Part shown: positions 55,695 to 63,906 of the stretch, piece after piece | Layout: every line of letters begins with the position of its first letter | Numbering within the stretch: the first letter of the stretch is position 1 | Source: Lentimicrobiaceae bacterium | GTDB taxonomy: Bacteria; Bacteroidota; Bacteroidia; Bacteroidales; JAGNHN01 | Length of the DNA stretch: 64,000 bases | Reading direction: 5' to 3' | Assembly (NCBI GenBank): GCA_018001695.1 | Contig: JAGNHN010000004.1 | Span: forward strand, 38,702-102,701 | The notes under the pieces: model-generated | What the model saw: only the letters and a program-made list of their open reading frames with translations | Databases searched by the model: none | Told to the model about the DNA's origin: nothing | Translations under genes and position numbers: made by a program

Positions 55695-56126
55695 ATGTTG
55701 AAAATAAGCAAGTTGAAAATTGGGGTGACCCTGGTTGCCATCATCACGATGGGCTCTTTTCTTCTTTCATGTACCTCCCGCACTGAGAAGGTAAGGAAGA
55801 AAATGGATGAAGCCATGTTTATGAATTATGAAGGTGATTACCAGGGAGCTATCGCTGTTCTGAGCGAAGTAATCAGGATACAGCCGGATAATGAACAGGC
55901 CTGGTTTATGCGCGGCAATGCCTGGTTCAACCTGCGGGATACAGAAAAGGCGATGCACGATCTGGATAAAGCCATTGAAATCAACCCTGCCTTTGCTGAT
56001 GCCTGGTTCAATCGAGGTAATATATGGTTTTTCCTGAATGACCAGCAGCGGGCCTGTGATGACTGGAAAGAGGCGGAACGCCTTGGTAAACCCAATGTTG
56101 GCGATAAGACCAGGGGTTGTTTCTGA
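55695..56126 (+). CDS. TPR-repeat lipoprotein
   Basis: A 143-residue protein with a signal peptide and lipobox GSFLLSC (about residues 20-26). It has two and a half tetratricopeptide repeats (YEGDYQGAIAVLSEVIRIQPDNEQAWFMRGNAWFNLRDTE..., PAFADAWFNRGNIWFFLNDQQRACDDW). The frame begins at 55671 inside the previous gene, but those residues are polar and the ATG at 55695 gives a proper signal peptide. A protein-binding role at the envelope is likely. Confidence 0.82.
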   Translation: MLKISKLKIGVTLVAIITMGSFLLSCTSRTEKVRKKMDEAMFMNYEGDYQGAIAVLSEVIRIQPDNEQAWFMRGNAWFNLRDTEKAMHDLDKAIEINPAFADAWFNRGNIWFFLNDQQRACDDWKEAERLGKPNVGDKTRGCF

Positions 56127-56162
56127 TATTTAAATGAGCTTAGGCCTATGATTAAAAACAAA

Positions 56163-56185
56163 GAAGGGCAGTTTTGCTGCCCTTC
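56163..56185 (-). terminator. Terminator of the cold-shock gene
   Basis: Perfect 9-bp arms GAAGGGCAG (56163-56171) and CTGCCCTTC (56177-56185) with a 5-nt loop, followed on the minus strand by TTTGTTTTT. It may also slow polymerase from the convergent TPR gene. Confidence 0.85.
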
Positions 56186-56209
56186 CATTCGTGCTGAAGA
56201 TATATAACC

Positions 56210-56401
56210 TTAGGCTAGTCTAACTTTCACAGCGTTCAAACCCCTTCTTCCTTCCTGTAGTTCGAAAGTTACTTCGTCTCCTTCTTTCACATTGTCAATG
56301 AGACCTGTAACGTGCACGAAATGATCCTGTTCGGATCCTTCTTCCTTGATAAAACCAAATCCCTTGGTCGTATCGAAGAATTTTACTGTTCCTTGATGCA
56401 T
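56210..56401 (-). CDS. Cold-shock-domain protein
   Basis: A 63-residue CspA-family RNA-binding protein: GTVKFFDTTKGFGFIKEEG contains RNP1 (KGFGFI), and DHFVHVTGL contains RNP2. Cold-shock proteins melt RNA structure and often act outside cold stress as well. The gene has its own -7 box and terminator, so it is a single-gene unit. Confidence 0.95.
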   Translation of the reverse strand: MHQGTVKFFDTTKGFGFIKEEGSEQDHFVHVTGLIDNVKEGDEVTFELQEGRRGLNAVKVRLA

Positions 56402-56427
56402 AATAGAGTGTTGTTAAAAAATTTTGG

Positions 56428-56435
56428 CAAAGGTA
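56428..56435 (-). promoter_or_regulatory. -7 box TACCTTTG of the cold-shock gene
   Basis: A perfect TAnnTTTG on the minus strand, 26 nt before the ATG. Confidence 0.6.
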
Positions 56436-56554
56436 TGATAATATTCTTTCTGACCTAATATTATTTTAATCTGGCCTTACTGTATTAAATCATTGTTAAT
56501 TAGCCATCACATAAAATATTCGCACTAATTTTCCAGCTTAAAATGTGAGCAGAG

Positions 56555-58072
56555 ATGCGAAAATCTGATTCCTCCGTTGTGATCATCGGTGCCGGGTTTG
56601 CCGGTTTGTCTGCCGGCATTTACGCCCGCATGAACGGATATAAAACTCATATTCTGGAAGCACACAACCTTCCGGGCGGTTTATGCACATCCTGGCAGCG
56701 AAAGGGTTATACCATCGATGGCTGTATCCATTGGCTGGTAGGCTCCAATCCTCATAGTGGTATGCATCAGTTATGGGAAGAAGTTGGTATTGCGGAAAAC
56801 AGGCAATTTATTGATGCAGACGAATATATGCGTTTTGAGGGTGCTGATGGCAGAACCCTCATCTTCTACACGGATGTGGACCGGCTAGAGCAGCATATGC
56901 TTGAATTGTCACCCCAGGACAGGCCATCCATCCTCGAGTTTACAGGCGGAATCAGGATGTGCCTGCCGCTTGACCGGCCCTCCCGTCATGACAGTCCGGG
57001 CGTACGCTGGCGTAAATCGCTGCAGGCAGCCCAGGCCTTCCTCCTATATGGCCCAAGGATAAAACGCTGGATGAAGGTAACGGTTGAGGAATTTGCGAGC
57101 AGGTTTAAGGACCCCTTGCTGCGTGCCGGATTGAAAGATGCCTGGTTTCCGGAGTTCTCCATGTTTTTTATCCTCTTCACCTTTGCCGTATTACATAAAC
57201 GCAATGCCGGTTACCCGCTCGGAGGATCTCTTCCCATGTCCAAAGCCATGGAAAAAAGATACCTCTCCCTGGGCGGTCAGATTTCCTATGAAGCCAAAGT
57301 GGAAAGCATTCTGCATGAAAATGGAAGTGCTACTGGCGTGGTATTGCAGGATGGTTCCCGGATCATGGCCGACAGGATTATCTCTGCAGCCGATGGCCAT
57401 AGTACGATATATAAAATGCTGAATGGCAGGTTCCTCGACAGCAAGGTGGAAGAACCCTACCTTAGCTGGCCCACCTTTCCACCTTTGATCTTCGTTGGGT
57501 TGGGCGTTGCGAGGACTTTCCCTGAGCTGCCCTTCTCAGTTTCAGGCCTTAGCATCGAGCTGGATAACCCCACCATCATAGGGGAGAAGGAACGCACCAG
57601 CTTGTGGGTACATCCCTACCATCAGGACCCTTCTCTGGCTCCCGATGGCAGGACCATGATGGTCATAATGCTGCCAACCGACTACCAGTGGTGGGCAGCA
57701 TTGGCGCATCAACCACTGCGGTATAAAGAGATGAAGGCGGAGATCCTGCAAACGATTACAGAGATACTGGACAAACGGTTCCCCGGAATCGCAGGGCAGA
57801 TTGAAATGAGCGATGTTGCCACGCCCCTCACGTTTGAACGGTATACAGGAAACTGGAAAGGCAGCTTCGAAGGCTGGCTGCTTACACCTGCCAATGCGAA
57901 CGTTTTCATGAAACGCATGCCCCAATCCCTGCCAGGTTTGCAGCGTTTTTATATGTGCGGACAATGGGTTGAACCGGGTGGTGGTCTGCCTACCAGTGTG
58001 ATGTCAGCTAGAAGGTTGATCAAAAGGATATGCAGGGAAGATGGCAAACGCTTTCACACCCTGCTTACCTGA
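56555..58072 (+). CDS. CrtI-like NAD(P)/FAD-dependent oxidoreductase
   Basis: The 505-residue flavoprotein has the dinucleotide-binding start VVIIGAGFAGLSAGIYARMNGY with ILEAHNLPGGLCTSW, and the C-terminal FAD motif FYMCGQWVEPGGGLPTSVMSARRL. This is the phytoene desaturase/carotenoid isomerase superfamily, which also includes retinol saturases and many uncharacterised members. No carotenoid genes lie nearby, so the substrate is open. It converges with the thiolase gene 18 nt away. Confidence 0.85.
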   Translation: MRKSDSSVVIIGAGFAGLSAGIYARMNGYKTHILEAHNLPGGLCTSWQRKGYTIDGCIHWLVGSNPHSGMHQLWEEVGIAENRQFIDADEYMRFEGADGRTLIFYTDVDRLEQHMLELSPQDRPSILEFTGGIRMCLPLDRPSRHDSPGVRWRKSLQAAQAFLLYGPRIKRWMKVTVEEFASRFKDPLLRAGLKDAWFPEFSMFFILFTFAVLHKRNAGYPLGGSLPMSKAMEKRYLSLGGQISYEAKVESILHENGSATGVVLQDGSRIMADRIISAADGHSTIYKMLNGRFLDSKVEEPYLSWPTFPPLIFVGLGVARTFPELPFSVSGLSIELDNPTIIGEKERTSLWVHPYHQDPSLAPDGRTMMVIMLPTDYQWWAALAHQPLRYKEMKAEILQTITEILDKRFPGIAGQIEMSDVATPLTFERYTGNWKGSFEGWLLTPANANVFMKRMPQSLPGLQRFYMCGQWVEPGGGLPTSVMSARRLIKRICREDGKRFHTLLT

Positions 58073-58090
58073 CAGAAGGAAGCCGCAAGA

Positions 58091-59296
58091 TCATATCCTT
58101 TCAATGACCATGGCAATGCCCTGCCCAACACCGATACACATGGTGCACAATGCCAGTGATCCATCCGTATTCGCCAGTTGATAAAAAGCTGACGTCAGAA
58201 TCCTTGCACCACTCATTCCCAGCGGGTGACCCAATGCGATGGCTCCCCCCAGCGGATTGATCCTTGGATCCTGGTCCTCTAGTCCCAGCAGGCGCGTGCA
58301 GCCCAATGCCTGCGCGGCAAAGGCTTCATTTAACTCCATGATGTCCATGTCATCCAGCGACATGCCCAGCCGTTTCAGCAGCATCTGTGTGGCAGGTACT
58401 GGACCCAGTCCCATGACCCTCGGAAGCACTCCGGCAGCCTGCATGCCCAGAATGCGGGCACGGGGCTTCAATCCATGGCGCAAGGCAGCTTCCCGGCTGG
58501 CAATGACCAGAACGGCAGCCCCATCGTTGATGCCCGATGCGTTCCCTGCCGTAACAGTCCCGTGCTCACTGACAATGGGTCTCAATGTACCCAGCTTTTC
58601 CAGTGAGGTGGCCCTGGGATGTTCGTCTTTGTCAACAACGACCGGATCAGCTTTGCGTTGAGGGATGATGACCGGCATGATTTCCTCTGCCAGCCTGCCG
58701 TTCGACTGGGCCACCAAAGCTTTCTCCTGACTCCAGAGCGCAAACCTGTCCTGATCCACCCGGCTGATCTGGTAGTCCGTGGCGATGTTTTCGGCCGTTT
58801 CCATCATGGACTCAGTCCCGTAACGCTTGCTTAGGGCAGGATTGATGAAACGCCAGCCTATCGTGGTGTCATAGATCTTTTGCGTCCTGCTGAACGCCTC
58901 CGTCGCCTTGTCCATGACCAGGGGAGATCTGGACATGCTTTCCACACCGCCAGCAAGAATCAGGGATGCCTCTCCTGCAGCAATGGCACGGGCAGCCGTA
59001 CCAACAGCCTCCATACCTGAGCCGCAGAGGCGGTTGACCGTCATGCCTGGAACGGTTTCCGGCAAGCCAGCCAGCAGCGCAGCCATACGGGCGATATTGC
59101 GGTTGTCTTCACCGGCCTGATTGGCGCAGCCCAGCATGATATCATCGATCCCGCCGGGATCTATCCCTGGATTGCGTTTGAGTATCTCAGCCAGGGTAAT
59201 GGCCGCCAGATCGTCGGGCCTGACGGTGGACAAAGAACCGCCATAACGTCCTACAGGCGTGCGGATCGCATCACAAATGAAAACCTCTTGTCTCAT
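58091..59296 (-). CDS. Thiolase of the 3-oxoadipyl-CoA (PcaF) type
   Basis: The 401-residue thiolase cleaves a 3-oxoacyl-CoA with CoA to give acetyl-CoA and a shortened acyl-CoA. Catalytic residues are visible: Cys in MTVNRLCGSGMEA, His in GGAIALGHPLGMSGA and Cys in LCTMCIGVGQG. The segments FICDAIRTPVGRYGGSLSTVRPDDLAA, LGCANQAGEDNRN and DTTIGWRFINP are features of PcaF/PaaJ, whose substrate is 3-oxoadipyl-CoA, rather than acetoacetyl-CoA thiolases. It is the last gene of a five-gene operon and overlaps the aminotransferase gene by ATGA. Confidence 0.88.
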   Translation of the reverse strand: MRQEVFICDAIRTPVGRYGGSLSTVRPDDLAAITLAEILKRNPGIDPGGIDDIMLGCANQAGEDNRNIARMAALLAGLPETVPGMTVNRLCGSGMEAVGTAARAIAAGEASLILAGGVESMSRSPLVMDKATEAFSRTQKIYDTTIGWRFINPALSKRYGTESMMETAENIATDYQISRVDQDRFALWSQEKALVAQSNGRLAEEIMPVIIPQRKADPVVVDKDEHPRATSLEKLGTLRPIVSEHGTVTAGNASGINDGAAVLVIASREAALRHGLKPRARILGMQAAGVLPRVMGLGPVPATQMLLKRLGMSLDDMDIMELNEAFAAQALGCTRLLGLEDQDPRINPLGGAIALGHPLGMSGARILTSAFYQLANTDGSLALCTMCIGVGQGIAMVIERI

Positions 59297-60663
59297 GCCG
59301 GTACAGGTATTTGGGACAATGCTTCGATCTGGGGCTTTAAATCACGGAAAGCATGCAACAGGCCTTCTGATAAACGGTCCACCTCCTTGGTTGTCAATGC
59401 GGTAGAAAACATGCAACTGAAGGTGTTGATCATCAGAATATTTTCCTTGTAATACATATAATCCAGCAGGGCAGTGATCATCTGAGAATACTCCTTAGGC
59501 TGGTATGCTTCGCGGTAAGTGCGGGGAGGATTGGCTTTCAGGTGCATCCGGAACATGGATCCTGCTCCCGTGATGGATACCGGGACACCGGCGATGCTGA
59601 TCGCTTCCTGGATTTGAGCAATCGCACGTGAGGTGGTGTTGTTTAATTGTTCAACAGCTTCCCTGTCGAATATCTTCATCGCGGCATAGCCTGCTGTCAT
59701 CGTAATAGGGTTGGCAGAGAAGGTGCCTGAATGCGGAAATAAGACCTTGGTTTCCCTGGGATTCAGAACCTGCATGACTTCTGTACGCCCTGCCAGCGCG
59801 CCAACCGGAAAACCACCCCCAATGATTTTGCCCAGTGCCGTCAGGTCAGGGCGGTGGGGATATGCGGTTTGCGCACCACCGTAGGCAACACGGAAAGTGA
59901 CAACCTCGTCGAATACCATCAGGGCGTTGTTTCGGCGGGTCCAGTTGTAGATTGCTTCAATGAATTCGGGTGTAGCGGGAACCAGTCCCACCCGGTGCGG
60001 AACAGGGTCAATAATGACACAGGCAATACGATCCGCCTGGCGGTCCAGGATCGCGAGGGTCCTTTCAATGTCATTGAAGGGGAAAATGATAACATCCTCC
60101 AGCACCCCTTTGGGCGTACCATGCGCCAGCGCAACGGAATTGGGCTGATCAATATCACCCCAGTTCGAGGGATTGGCAGTTTGACTGACTTCAGCAAAAT
60201 CATAGGTGCCATGGTAGGCACCTTCAGCTTTGGCAATCTTTGGTTTACCGGTATAGGCCCTGGCAGCTTTGATCATGGCCATCACCGCTTCCGTTCCCGA
60301 ATTGACGAAACGGATCTTTTCGAAACTGTCAGACCGCTCACATAAAAGTTGGGCATAGGCTACTTCGATTTCAGAAGCCATGGTATAGGCAGTGCCGCGT
60401 TTCAACTGTGCCGTGACCGCTTCCACGATGGCCGGATGCGCATGGCCATGGATGAGGGCAGCCATGTTGTTGGCGAAGTCAATCCTGCGGATGCCTTCAA
60501 TGTCCGTGATATAGCATCCTTCCACAGATTCAACATAATGGGGATATGGTCGCCGGAACACCGTGTTTCTGCTGACCCCTCCGGGTAATACTTCCAGGGC
60601 CCGGTTGTAAATCTCTTCGCTCGTCTGCCTGACGGGAGAAGCCTGCATGTCGGCTGAATTCAT
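59293..60663 (-). CDS. Class-III PLP aminotransferase, GSA-aminomutase-like
   Basis: The 456-residue enzyme resembles glutamate-1-semialdehyde 2,1-aminomutase: LPGGVSRNTVFRRPYPHYVES, FVNSGTEAVMAMIKAARAYTGK, YHGTYDF, VFDEVVTFRVAYGGAQ, and the PLP lysine in LTALGKIIGGGFPVGALAG. True HemL is unlikely because the genes around it concern CoA-thioester chemistry and no tetrapyrrole gene is near. Known beta-amino-acid (for example beta-phenylalanine) aminotransferases belong to this same subgroup. In the operon it stands between a radical-SAM aminomutase and 3-oxoacid CoA enzymes, so a beta-amino acid substrate is inferred. Confidence 0.85.
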   Translation of the reverse strand: MNSADMQASPVRQTSEEIYNRALEVLPGGVSRNTVFRRPYPHYVESVEGCYITDIEGIRRIDFANNMAALIHGHAHPAIVEAVTAQLKRGTAYTMASEIEVAYAQLLCERSDSFEKIRFVNSGTEAVMAMIKAARAYTGKPKIAKAEGAYHGTYDFAEVSQTANPSNWGDIDQPNSVALAHGTPKGVLEDVIIFPFNDIERTLAILDRQADRIACVIIDPVPHRVGLVPATPEFIEAIYNWTRRNNALMVFDEVVTFRVAYGGAQTAYPHRPDLTALGKIIGGGFPVGALAGRTEVMQVLNPRETKVLFPHSGTFSANPITMTAGYAAMKIFDREAVEQLNNTTSRAIAQIQEAISIAGVPVSITGAGSMFRMHLKANPPRTYREAYQPKEYSQMITALLDYMYYKENILMINTFSCMFSTALTTKEVDRLSEGLLHAFRDLKPQIEALSQIPVPA

Positions 60664-60708
60664 ATAAAAATAAGTTAAATGTCCTAAGAAAGAAGCTTTA
60701 TACTCGTA

Positions 60709-61362
60709 TCACAGATGCAGCTTAGCACCGGTCTTACCCTGCAGAAAGTCAAAGTCGATACCCGGTGCCATTTCCCTTACCCACAGTTTTTGATCGATGA
60801 CATCCAAAATCGCGTAGTTCGTATAGATGCGGTTCACGACCTGCTTCCCGGTCAACGGGTAGGAGCACTGCGCTACAATTTTGGGTTCACCCGATTTGGT
60901 GCAGTGCTGGGTGATGACAAAAATATGCTTGACCCCGGCCACCAGGTCCATGGCGCCACCCACAGCAGGTATGGCACCTTCTTCTCCGGTTGACCAGTTG
61001 GCCAGGTCCCCTTCTTCCGAGACCTGGAAAGCGCCCAGGACACAGTAATCAATGTGCCCGCCGCGTATCATGGCAAAGCTGTCGGCATGATGAAAAAAGC
61101 AGGCGCCGGGAATAGCGGTGACACACTTTTTACCGGCATTGATCAACTCCTGATCCTCTTGTCCGGCTTCAGGGGCAGGTCCCATACCCAATAGTCCGTT
61201 CTCCGTATGGTATATCAGTTCTCGTCCTGGAGGGACAAAGCCAGCTACCATTTCCGGAATACCGATACCGAGGTTGACATAGGCCCCATCGGGAATATCG
61301 CGTGCAACTTTCTGGGCTACCTCATGGATTTCCCATCCCTTTTTCTTCTCCATCATTTCCAT
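60709..61362 (-). CDS. 3-oxoacid CoA-transferase subunit B, PcaJ-like
   Basis: The 217-residue subunit shows VNLGIGIPEMVAGFV and the catalytic-Glu motif ENGLLGMGPAP, then EDQELINAGKKCVT, FFHHADSFAMIRGGHID, VLGAFQVSEEGDLANW and IPAVGGAMDLVAGVK. These phrases fit PcaJ/ScoB (3-oxoadipate or succinyl-CoA:3-oxoacid transferase). It pairs with the upstream subunit A, which it overlaps by 10 nt. The reaction moves CoA, usually from succinyl-CoA, to a 3-oxo acid. Start is residue 1, 3 or 4. Confidence 0.9.
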   Translation of the reverse strand: MEMMEKKKGWEIHEVAQKVARDIPDGAYVNLGIGIPEMVAGFVPPGRELIYHTENGLLGMGPAPEAGQEDQELINAGKKCVTAIPGACFFHHADSFAMIRGGHIDYCVLGAFQVSEEGDLANWSTGEEGAIPAVGGAMDLVAGVKHIFVITQHCTKSGEPKIVAQCSYPLTGKQVVNRIYTNYAILDVIDQKLWVREMAPGIDFDFLQGKTGAKLHL

Positions 61363-62069
61363 AAGTACCTCCTTCCTGCTGCGACCAGCCTGGATTCATC
61401 TTCCGGATTGGAAACTTCGACCACTCGCTGTACAAAAATACCAGGTGTGACCACACATTCCGGGTCTAACTCGCCTAATCCAAGAACCTTGCGTACCTGT
61501 ACGATGGTTGTGGCACCCGCCATGCACATGACAGGTCCAAAATTCCGGGCCGTTTTATTGAAGGTCAGATTGCCGTAACGGTCTGCGTATTGGGCTTTGA
61601 CGAGTGAAAAATCAGCCTTGATACCGTATTCCAGTACATAGGTCTGACCATTGAAAATCCGTTTTTCCTTGCTTTCTGCCAGACTGGTGTTGACGGAAGC
61701 AGGTGTGTAAAACGCCGGAATCCCGGCACCCCCGGCCCGTATCCTTTCAGCCAGCGTCCCCTGGGGAACAAGCTCCAGCTCGATCTCACCCTTCACATAT
61801 AAGTCAGGAAATACGAAAGAATTTGCAGATTTCGGGAAGGAGCAGATGACTTTTTTTACCTGCCTGTTTTCGATCAGCGCGGCCAGACCAACATAACCGC
61901 TCCCGGTATTGTTGCTGACTACTGTAAGGTCTCTGGCACCCTGGTCAATGAGCGCGTGGATCAGTTCTATCGGACTGCCGGCTTCCCCAAAACCACTGAT
62001 CATGATGGTGGCACCGTCATGAATGTCTGCAACCGCCCCGGCTGCCGACGGCACAATCTTGTCGATCAT
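61353..62069 (-). CDS. 3-oxoacid CoA-transferase subunit A, PcaI-like
   Basis: The 238-residue subunit has the CoA-binding glycine motif MISGFGEAGSPIELIHAL, then VVSNNTGSG, VCSF-like KVICSFPKSANSFVF, ELVPQGTLAERIRAGGAG and the C-terminal GELDPECVVTPGIFVQRVVEV. The ICSFPK and TPGIFVQRVV stretches are closer to PcaI than to AtoD as I remember those sequences. It starts 21 nt after the aminomutase gene and is coupled to subunit B. The two form the CoA-transferase of this operon. Confidence 0.9.
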   Translation of the reverse strand: MIDKIVPSAAGAVADIHDGATIMISGFGEAGSPIELIHALIDQGARDLTVVSNNTGSGYVGLAALIENRQVKKVICSFPKSANSFVFPDLYVKGEIELELVPQGTLAERIRAGGAGIPAFYTPASVNTSLAESKEKRIFNGQTYVLEYGIKADFSLVKAQYADRYGNLTFNKTARNFGPVMCMAGATTIVQVRKVLGLGELDPECVVTPGIFVQRVVEVSNPEDESRLVAAGRRYLWK

Positions 62070-62090
62070 AACCGCTTCCTTTCTCGTTGA

Positions 62091-63647
62091 TTACCTGGCC
62101 ATGACGGCAAGAATCTTCTCTTCAAGCTCGTTTTCAATCCGGACAAGCTCCTCTGCAAAGAAATACTTATCACCCTCAAAGGGTTTAAGCTTTTCTATGG
62201 TATTCTCATGAGCATCATACTTGGCAAGGAAAACCTTGTCCATCCATTCCATGTTCCTGGCTTCATTGAATTTCAGGACAAATACCTTCTCCCCATTCAC
62301 TTCAGCCACGCCCAGCATAGAGGTCTTGCCTGCCGAGGATGTCATGGTGATATAACGTGAAGGACGGTTGATGGAGGCCAGCGTCCGGTAAACTTTACTG
62401 AAAACCTCGTTGATTACCGCCAGGGGGGCTGTGAAGTAGTGGTGCTCTCCCGTGGGACGGGCGCAATACATGGAGTGGAAACCTACGCCCAGCATGGCCA
62501 GGATATTTCCCAAATCGATCCAGTTCTGGGCTGAACGGTCAATATCTATCTCCCCGTTTTTATCCAGCAACAGACTGATATGCTTCATAATGGGACTTTG
62601 GCTCTTGATCATCACACCATGATCCTTGAGCCGGTTGATGGCAGCGATGGTGGCCGGATTCAGCAATTCCCTGGGAGTGGAGAAATGCGCCATCAGGAGC
62701 ACCTGAACACCATTGCGTTTCAGTTTTCTGAATAATTCCAGGTTCTTCTTGTATTTATCACTGAGGATATGTTCTGGTTTGTAGGTCAGTACGCGCGTGC
62801 CCAGACGCAGGGTACGGATATGCATCAGATTTTCATTCTCGATCAACGGAAGGGCATATTGTTCCAGCCGCTCATAAGTGATATAGCCTCCATCTCCGCC
62901 TGTGATAAGCACATCCGTCACCTCTTTGTGCTTTGCAAGGTATTCATGTACCTGGCTGATGTCTTCCTGAATGAACATATCTTCATCACCCCTGACCTGG
63001 GCGTGACGGAAGCAGTAGTTGCAGAAGGCAAAGCAATTTTGCGTGGTTTTATCAAAAATCAACGCTACGGGTGGATATTTATGCTGGCTGCCGGCCAGGA
63101 TCTCCAGGTCGTCCTCATCGTTGAGGTACCAGGGTTTGTTCAGCTTTTGCTTGCCATCATGCGGATTGGTCTTTTCCATATAAGCTTCCACAATGGCAGC
63201 ACGCTCAGCGTCATCTTTGGCATCGACATATGCCTGGGTTGTTACGTCATTGATCATGCCAGGCTGTGGGAAGACAAGCTGGAAAATGGCATCCTTCTCA
63301 AAATTGTCCCAGTCGATGGCATTCAGGATATGCCGGGTTGCCATGAAGCGGTACACATCGATGAACAGTTCCCTTTCCCTGAGATGGCCAATTTCATAGC
63401 CATTTTCGCGGAGCACTTCCACGATCTGGCGGAATCCTTTGATCCCCGTATAACTCTCCTTGTCTGCAAAGAAAGGGAGGTGCTTGTTCAGTATGCCGGA
63501 ATCTTTTGTGTAACAGGTGTGAAGGCGGTGCAGCAAACCTGCTTCCAGCAAATCCTCCTGCATGATGTTGGCAATCGTCTCGTCAGAATAACCCTTCTCT
63601 TGCAGCACCAGTTCTGGTCTGAATTCAGACACCTTTTTCATGTTCAT
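62091..63647 (-). CDS. Divergent KamA-family radical-SAM amino acid 2,3-aminomutase
   Basis: The 518-residue protein is about 100 residues longer than clostridial lysine 2,3-aminomutase, mainly at the N-terminus. The radical-SAM CX3CX2C is at C205, C209 and C212 (CFAFCNYC), followed by R214 where KamA has its substrate-carboxylate Arg. VLITGGDGGYI (about 246-256) matches the KamA SAM-binding loop and K441 in SSAGKTSML is the likely PLP lysine. By eye-alignment the two lysine-recognising Asp residues of KamA fall at A396 (MYCARPTG) and T434, and an Arg (R397) stands beside the first. Lysine is thus doubtful as substrate. First gene of the operon; it would shift an alpha-amino group to the beta position. 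Confidence 0.88.
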   Translation of the reverse strand: MNMKKVSEFRPELVLQEKGYSDETIANIMQEDLLEAGLLHRLHTCYTKDSGILNKHLPFFADKESYTGIKGFRQIVEVLRENGYEIGHLRERELFIDVYRFMATRHILNAIDWDNFEKDAIFQLVFPQPGMINDVTTQAYVDAKDDAERAAIVEAYMEKTNPHDGKQKLNKPWYLNDEDDLEILAGSQHKYPPVALIFDKTTQNCFAFCNYCFRHAQVRGDEDMFIQEDISQVHEYLAKHKEVTDVLITGGDGGYITYERLEQYALPLIENENLMHIRTLRLGTRVLTYKPEHILSDKYKKNLELFRKLKRNGVQVLLMAHFSTPRELLNPATIAAINRLKDHGVMIKSQSPIMKHISLLLDKNGEIDIDRSAQNWIDLGNILAMLGVGFHSMYCARPTGEHHYFTAPLAVINEVFSKVYRTLASINRPSRYITMTSSAGKTSMLGVAEVNGEKVFVLKFNEARNMEWMDKVFLAKYDAHENTIEKLKPFEGDKYFFAEELVRIENELEEKILAVMAR

Positions 63648-63731
63648 CGCTTTTGCCGTTTAATGATCTGTTTTGTGTTTGTTCCTGGCCTGACGGGAAT
63701 TGAATCCCTTTCCGGCTTTTTCATGCAACGG

Positions 63732-63739
63732 CAAAGTTA
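63732..63739 (-). promoter_or_regulatory. -7 box TAACTTTG of the aminomutase operon
   Basis: A perfect TAnnTTTG on the minus strand, 84 nt before the aminomutase ATG. A TTG lies upstream at 15 nt, shorter than usual. The leader is long for this window. Confidence 0.55.
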
Positions 63740-63861
63740 GAGAGAATTCCCTTGCAAGAGAGATGTTGGCATAACGGTTTATGCCAGGAGAGGATACCCT
63801 AAAAACGCGGCTTTTGATTGCTGGACGTGCGAAGAAATAATGTCGCACTAAAAGCTGATAT

Positions 63862-63906
63862 CAATCTTATTTAGATTGATTCTAATTATTATATGTTATA
63901 TTTTTG
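63862..63906 (+). promoter_or_regulatory. Plus-strand promoter with overlapping palindrome at the right edge
   Basis: TTG (63876-63878), a 20-nt spacer and perfect TATTTTTG (63899-63906) form a consensus promoter pointing out of the window. A 17-bp inverted repeat, CAATCT (63862-63867) and AGATTG (63873-63878) around TATTT, covers the -33 element. The first ATG after it (63933) opens only 12 codons. The rest of 63740-64000 has no gene that I can support. Confidence 0.6.

Noticed and set aside
58091..62069. Aromatic-degradation (beta-ketoadipate) pathway proper
   Set aside because: PcaF-, PcaI- and PcaJ-like enzymes are present but no ring-cleaving dioxygenase, cycloisomerase or enol-lactonase genes are in the window; the aminomutase and aminotransferase point to amino acids instead.
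63688..63709. tRNA T-arm-like sequence (GGGATTCAATTCCC then GTCAGG) in the aminomutase leader
   Set aside because: The conserved G53-C61 pair is missing, the CCA distance is wrong and no anticodon or D arm fits, so it is not a tRNA.
63660..63848. 62-codon minus-strand frame upstream of the aminomutase
   Set aside because: It covers the operon's -7 box and leader and has no recognisable feature.
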